64,000 nt of DNA from Candidatus Poribacteria bacterium (GTDB lineage Bacteria; Poribacteria; WGA-4E; WGA-3G): the NCBI GenBank assembly GCA_022821065.1, contig JAJEEK010000090.1, positions 1 through 64,000 on the forward strand, read 5' to 3'. Shown here piece after piece: positions 61,076 to 64,000 of the stretch. A program made the position numbers and the translations under genes. The notes under the pieces were generated by a model. That model saw only the letters and a list, made by a program, of their open reading frames with translations. It searched no databases and was not told where the DNA came from. Numbering within the stretch: position 1 is the first letter of the stretch; the number at the start of each line of letters is the position of its first letter.

Positions 61076-62482
61076 TTATTCATCAATTTTTCGGGTAAAG
61101 ACTGCCATCTGCGTTGGGGGTCCAACGTTCTCATCCTCTGGTCCGATTGGGTGAAATACAACGGTATAACCGAAGCGTTTGGTGATACGGGTTGCCCAAG
61201 CCTGAAATTCGTCTCGTGTCCACTCGAAACGATGGTCTTTATGTCGAAAGTTTCCAGCCTTCAGGTTCTCAAATTGGACGTTGTATTCTATGTTTGGTGT
61301 CGTCAACACAACTGTCCGAGGGCAGGCGAACTCGAACAGGACTCGCTCAAAAGTTGCAAGCCGCGCCAAATCTAAATGTTCGATTACCTCTACAATCGCA
61401 GCCGCATCGTATCCAGCCAAACGTTTGTCTCGATACCCGAGCGATCCTTGGAATAAACGGAGCCGTTCTTTCAGTTTTTCGGGTAACCGATCGTAATGGA
61501 GGCGTTCTTGTGCGATTCGCAGGGCGCGATGTGAAACGTCCATTCCAACGATCTCCTCAAACTGTTTTTCAGCCAGCAATTTACGAAGGAGTTTTCCTTC
61601 ACCACACCCCAAATCAAGAACGCGTTTCGCGCTGGACTGTTTGAGTGCCTCGGTAACCGAAGCCAATCGGATTTCATTCAGGCCAATCCGTTCCTCAACC
61701 TGTGCTTCTTCTTGCGCTTGAATTGTGTCGCTGTTCTCTTGGGCATCCTCTTCGCGCAATTGGGCAAGTGCCTCACGCGTAAGGTGTCGTTGATGTTTCA
61801 AGTAGCGATGGACAATGGATTCTTGTTCTGGGTGGGCGGCGAGCCAATCATTACCATGTTTTAACAGTTTCTCGATCTCCGCGTCGCCGACCCAATAGTG
61901 CTTTTCATCATCAAGCACAGGGATCAAAACGTAAAGATGCGTGAGAAGTTCGCTCAAGCGGCAAGTATTTTCGAGCGTCACAGTAAAATAACGGCTCTGC
62001 CCCCAATCTGGGAATTGCGCATTTAGGGCATGCGATTCTGCTGTTACTGTATAACCCAACGGCTCGAAAAGTCGCCGCAATAAGATTTCTCCGCCGCGAC
62101 AAGGCAGGATAGATAATTCTACCTTTAAAGGGATCTCGGTTTCTGCGAGTTGTGGACGGTCCTTGCACTTGCCAGATAATGCGCTGCTAAACACCCGTGC
62201 GATTGCGACGCTCAAAAACGACGAGGCAACGTAAGGACGGTCGCTGACGTACTGTGCGAGCGCGAAATTTTCCTCAAATTGACCGTGAGGACGGCGGACA
62301 AGTCCAACCGGGTCAACATCAAGCAGCAGGGCTGCTGTGCATGTTTCGCCCCGCGCTTCTGGATAAAAGACGTGCGCTTGACCGAAGGAGAGCCCAAAGG
62401 ATTGTATTCGCGCGGGGTGTTTATGTAACAGATAACCGAGGTCTGTTGCTGGAGCATACGTGGTTGATATTTTCAATAGCAT
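61076..62482 (-). CDS. hen1: 3'-terminal RNA ribose 2'-O-methyltransferase Hen1
   Basis: 468 residues. The N-terminal bacterial-Hen1 domain (ISTTYAPATDLGYLLHKHPA) activates Pnkp ligase in the known system. The C-terminal methyltransferase has SAM motif DLGCGEG (290-296) and the metal site E365, E368, H369 (EVIEH) with H417. It methylates the 2'-OH of the broken RNA 3' end before sealing, protecting the repaired site from the same nuclease. A consensus promoter lies 80 bases upstream. Confidence 0.95.
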   Translation of the reverse strand: MLLKISTTYAPATDLGYLLHKHPARIQSFGLSFGQAHVFYPEARGETCTAALLLDVDPVGLVRRPHGQFEENFALAQYVSDRPYVASSFLSVAIARVFSSALSGKCKDRPQLAETEIPLKVELSILPCRGGEILLRRLFEPLGYTVTAESHALNAQFPDWGQSRYFTVTLENTCRLSELLTHLYVLIPVLDDEKHYWVGDAEIEKLLKHGNDWLAAHPEQESIVHRYLKHQRHLTREALAQLREEDAQENSDTIQAQEEAQVEERIGLNEIRLASVTEALKQSSAKRVLDLGCGEGKLLRKLLAEKQFEEIVGMDVSHRALRIAQERLHYDRLPEKLKERLRLFQGSLGYRDKRLAGYDAAAIVEVIEHLDLARLATFERVLFEFACPRTVVLTTPNIEYNVQFENLKAGNFRHKDHRFEWTRDEFQAWATRITKRFGYTVVFHPIGPEDENVGPPTQMAVFTRKIDE

Positions 62483-62568
62483 AGGAATTTGAAAAGAAAA
62501 ATGGCTATTAGCAGTCAGCCATCAGCGGTCAGGAAACCAAAAGTCTAACTTATTTTTCGTATAGTATA

Positions 62569-62597
62569 ATTATACTGTGTTTTCGCGTGGGTGTCAA
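62569..62597 (-). promoter_or_regulatory. perfect consensus sigma70-type promoter of hen1-pnkp
   Basis: Minus strand TTGACA (62597-62592), exactly 17 bases, TATAAT (62574-62569). The predicted start is about 80 bases before hen1. No operator-like dyad beyond the AT-rich palindrome TATAGTATAATTATACT around the -10. Confidence 0.75.
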
Positions 62598-62627
62598 GTC
62601 CTTTTTCGTGAAGTAAATGTGGCAAAT

Positions 62628-62656
62628 TTGTTTTATCTCTGAAAAAGCGGTATAAT
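62628..62656 (+). promoter_or_regulatory. sigma70-type promoter for the TrpD-like gene
   Basis: TTGTTT (62628-62633), 17-base spacer, TATAAT (62651-62656). Transcripts would cross MITE copy E before the gene at 62859. Confidence 0.5.
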
Positions 62657-62706
62657 AGAATCGGTCTGTATCTCATAGCGTGCCTTGCCACAGGGCATAA
62701 TTAAAA

Positions 62707-62829
62707 TAGGACTTACGCAAATTTGACTGTAGCCCGTTCTGTGAGATAAGATTCTTTGGTAAACACAGCGTTCTGGGGAAACCCAAACTAACAGTTTATG
62801 CTACAAAAGAGGAGCATGCGTAAGTCCTA
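62707..62829. repeat. MITE-like repeat, copy E
   Basis: 123 bp with perfect ends TAGGACTTACGCA and TGCGTAAGTCCTA. The interior is nearly the same as copy C. It ends 30 bases before the TrpD-like start codon. Confidence 0.8.
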
Positions 62830-62858
62830 TAAAACTATTTTCGGAGGACATGATAAAA

Positions 62859-64000
62859 ATGGCAGATTTTGATTCTCTTTCATACACACCGGCATATTCG
62901 GGTCCGAACGCTGACGTGCTGGAGGCACAGGCGCGCGTTTGCACGGGTCCACATCAGACGCGCCCGTTGGGTGTGAATCCCTCGGATTTCCCGCAACCGG
63001 AGCTGATTCTTGAAATACTCCTAAAATCTGCAACTGGGGAATTGCCAGCCTCAGATGCTGCATCGGTGGCACAAATGGGTGCGTTCTTCGCGGCGATGAC
63101 ACTCCGTGCGTATTTTCCAGAAGCGACACAGTGGAGTCTGGCAGAGAAAGCGGCGTTTGACAAATACCGTTCGGCACTCATGGCACGACTGCCGCCGGAA
63201 GTTTTGTATCTCATAGAGCCAGAACGTGGTTATGTCCCGGCAAACCCGACTGAGGCGGTTGTCGTCAACGCGCTGGAAAAGATTTTACGGGCAAAGCATC
63301 TCAGTTACACCGAGACCCGCGAGATGTGTGAGGCGATTCTGAGTGATGCTGTCAGTCCTGCGCTCAAAGGTGCAGCACTCATCGGACAACGGATGAACCG
63401 TGAGACATACCAAGAAGTGAAGGGTTATCTTGATGCGTTTTATGGACCGGAAGCGGTTCAGCTGATCGATGTGCCGACGTTAACACATTTTGGGCAGCCT
63501 TATGACGGTGCGACGCGCTATTTTCGTCCGACGCTGTTTGTTGCGGCGGTGCGCGCTGCGCTGGGTGAGGCATCGCTTCTTCATAGCGTAGACGCAATGC
63601 CGCCGAAGAACGGTGTGACAGAGGAGAACATCTTAAAAGCACTCGGTGCGAACACACAATTATCACTTACACAGACGGCTTCCATGATTATGGATGCTTC
63701 GGTCGGATTTGGGTATATCAGTCAACGTGAATATTGTCGTGCTGCCTACGATTTGCGGGAATTACGGGTGCATATCATGAAACGTCCGCCTTGGGCAGCG
63801 ACGGAGAAGGCGCAGCAGTTCTTCTCGGCCCGTGAGACGAACTACATGGTGCTTGGATATTACCATATCGGTTATGAGAAACCGCTTCTGCAATTAGCAT
63901 GGGAACGTGGTGTTGATGCCGCGGTTGCTATTAAGGGCGAGGAAGGCACAAGTCATTATGCGCTCCGTCTTGGGAAGCCGTCCACAAGCGACAGGATGGC
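62859..64000 (+). CDS. TrpD-like glycosyltransferase family 3 protein (partial, runs off right edge)
   Basis: An open frame of 380 codons from the ATG at 62859 to the end of the window without stop. GGAGG at 62843 is 11 bases before this ATG and only 2 before the in-frame ATG at 62850, so 62859 is preferred. The sequence has the helical-bundle start (AAGAALIGQRMN-like: LKGAALIGQRMNRETYQEV), YDGATRYFRPTLFVAAVRAA and MPPKNGVTEENILKALGA, then IKGEEGTSHYALRLGKPS. These match anthranilate-phosphoribosyltransferase-like proteins. The classic TrpD phosphoribosyl loop GTGGD is not seen, so it is likely a TrpD-like paralogue and not the tryptophan enzyme. Confidence 0.72.
   Translation, partial: MADFDSLSYTPAYSGPNADVLEAQARVCTGPHQTRPLGVNPSDFPQPELILEILLKSATGELPASDAASVAQMGAFFAAMTLRAYFPEATQWSLAEKAAFDKYRSALMARLPPEVLYLIEPERGYVPANPTEAVVVNALEKILRAKHLSYTETREMCEAILSDAVSPALKGAALIGQRMNRETYQEVKGYLDAFYGPEAVQLIDVPTLTHFGQPYDGATRYFRPTLFVAAVRAALGEASLLHSVDAMPPKNGVTEENILKALGANTQLSLTQTASMIMDASVGFGYISQREYCRAAYDLRELRVHIMKRPPWAATEKAQQFFSARETNYMVLGYYHIGYEKPLLQLAWERGVDAAVAIKGEEGTSHYALRLGKPSTSDRM

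Noticed and set aside
63379..63666. Minus-strand frames at 62827-63666
   Set aside because: Shadows of the incomplete TrpD-like gene, which is open from 62859 to the window edge with clear family motifs.

Overview
This window most likely comes from a Candidatus Poribacteria genome or a close relative, typically sponge-associated or marine. That assignment is an inference from gene content. Three proteins carry the 'YPNPFNPETWIPY' C-terminal domain and dockerin repeats. The window also has tandem sulfatases, a phytanoyl-CoA-dioxygenase-type oxygenase, LamG and C-type-lectin secreted proteins, and lipid A genes that imply an outer membrane. No rRNA, tRNA, CRISPR array, transposase or phage module was recognised.

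Layout. (1) 0-14 kb, almost all on the minus strand: a PhyH-type oxygenase with a small Cys-rich partner; a VOC protein with a double metallo-beta-lactamase protein; a sulfatase-like enzyme with two secreted C-type-lectin proteins; and the operon LamG - peroxiredoxin - DUF362 - lipoprotein. The peroxiredoxin is interrupted by an in-frame TGA exactly at the Cys position of the motif GGW-(C)-PFC, followed by a bSECIS-like hairpin, so it reads as a selenoprotein. (2) 14-24.6 kb: PcfJ-like protein, VapBC-like toxin-antitoxin, a 2-oxoacid dehydrogenase E2 protein, a Gfo/Idh/MocA oxidoreductase, a gamma carbonic anhydrase, an ABC exporter with a PspA-like protein, and an orphan DNA methyltransferase. 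(3) 24.8-32 kb, plus strand: ruvX, mltG, an lpxC-fabZ fusion, lpxA, lpxI, tonB and an SDR. A second selenoprotein (SelW/Rdx family, CxxU) lies on the minus strand at 29713-29943. (4) 32-57.3 kb, minus strand: a large extracellular-polysaccharide locus with a priming sugar transferase, glycosyltransferases, Wzi, a polymerase, a flippase, two epimerases and a deacetylase. It also contains four sulfotransferases and two Tat-exported sulfatases, pointing to a sulfated polymer. (5) 57-62.5 kb: a beta-helix lipoprotein and a Hen1-Pnkp RNA-repair operon with a perfect consensus sigma70-type promoter. (6) From 62859 to the window edge: a TrpD-like phosphoribosyltransferase, incomplete.

Two families of short dispersed repeats run through the window. 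One is a ~120-bp MITE-like element with TIRs TAGGACTTACGCA / TGCGTAAGTCCTA (five copies, one internally duplicated). The other is a ~100-bp leader that sits directly before start codons and ends in a ready-made ribosome binding site (CCGCAAGGAAAATTAAAAAT then ATG). One leader copy is translated as the N-terminus of Pnkp.
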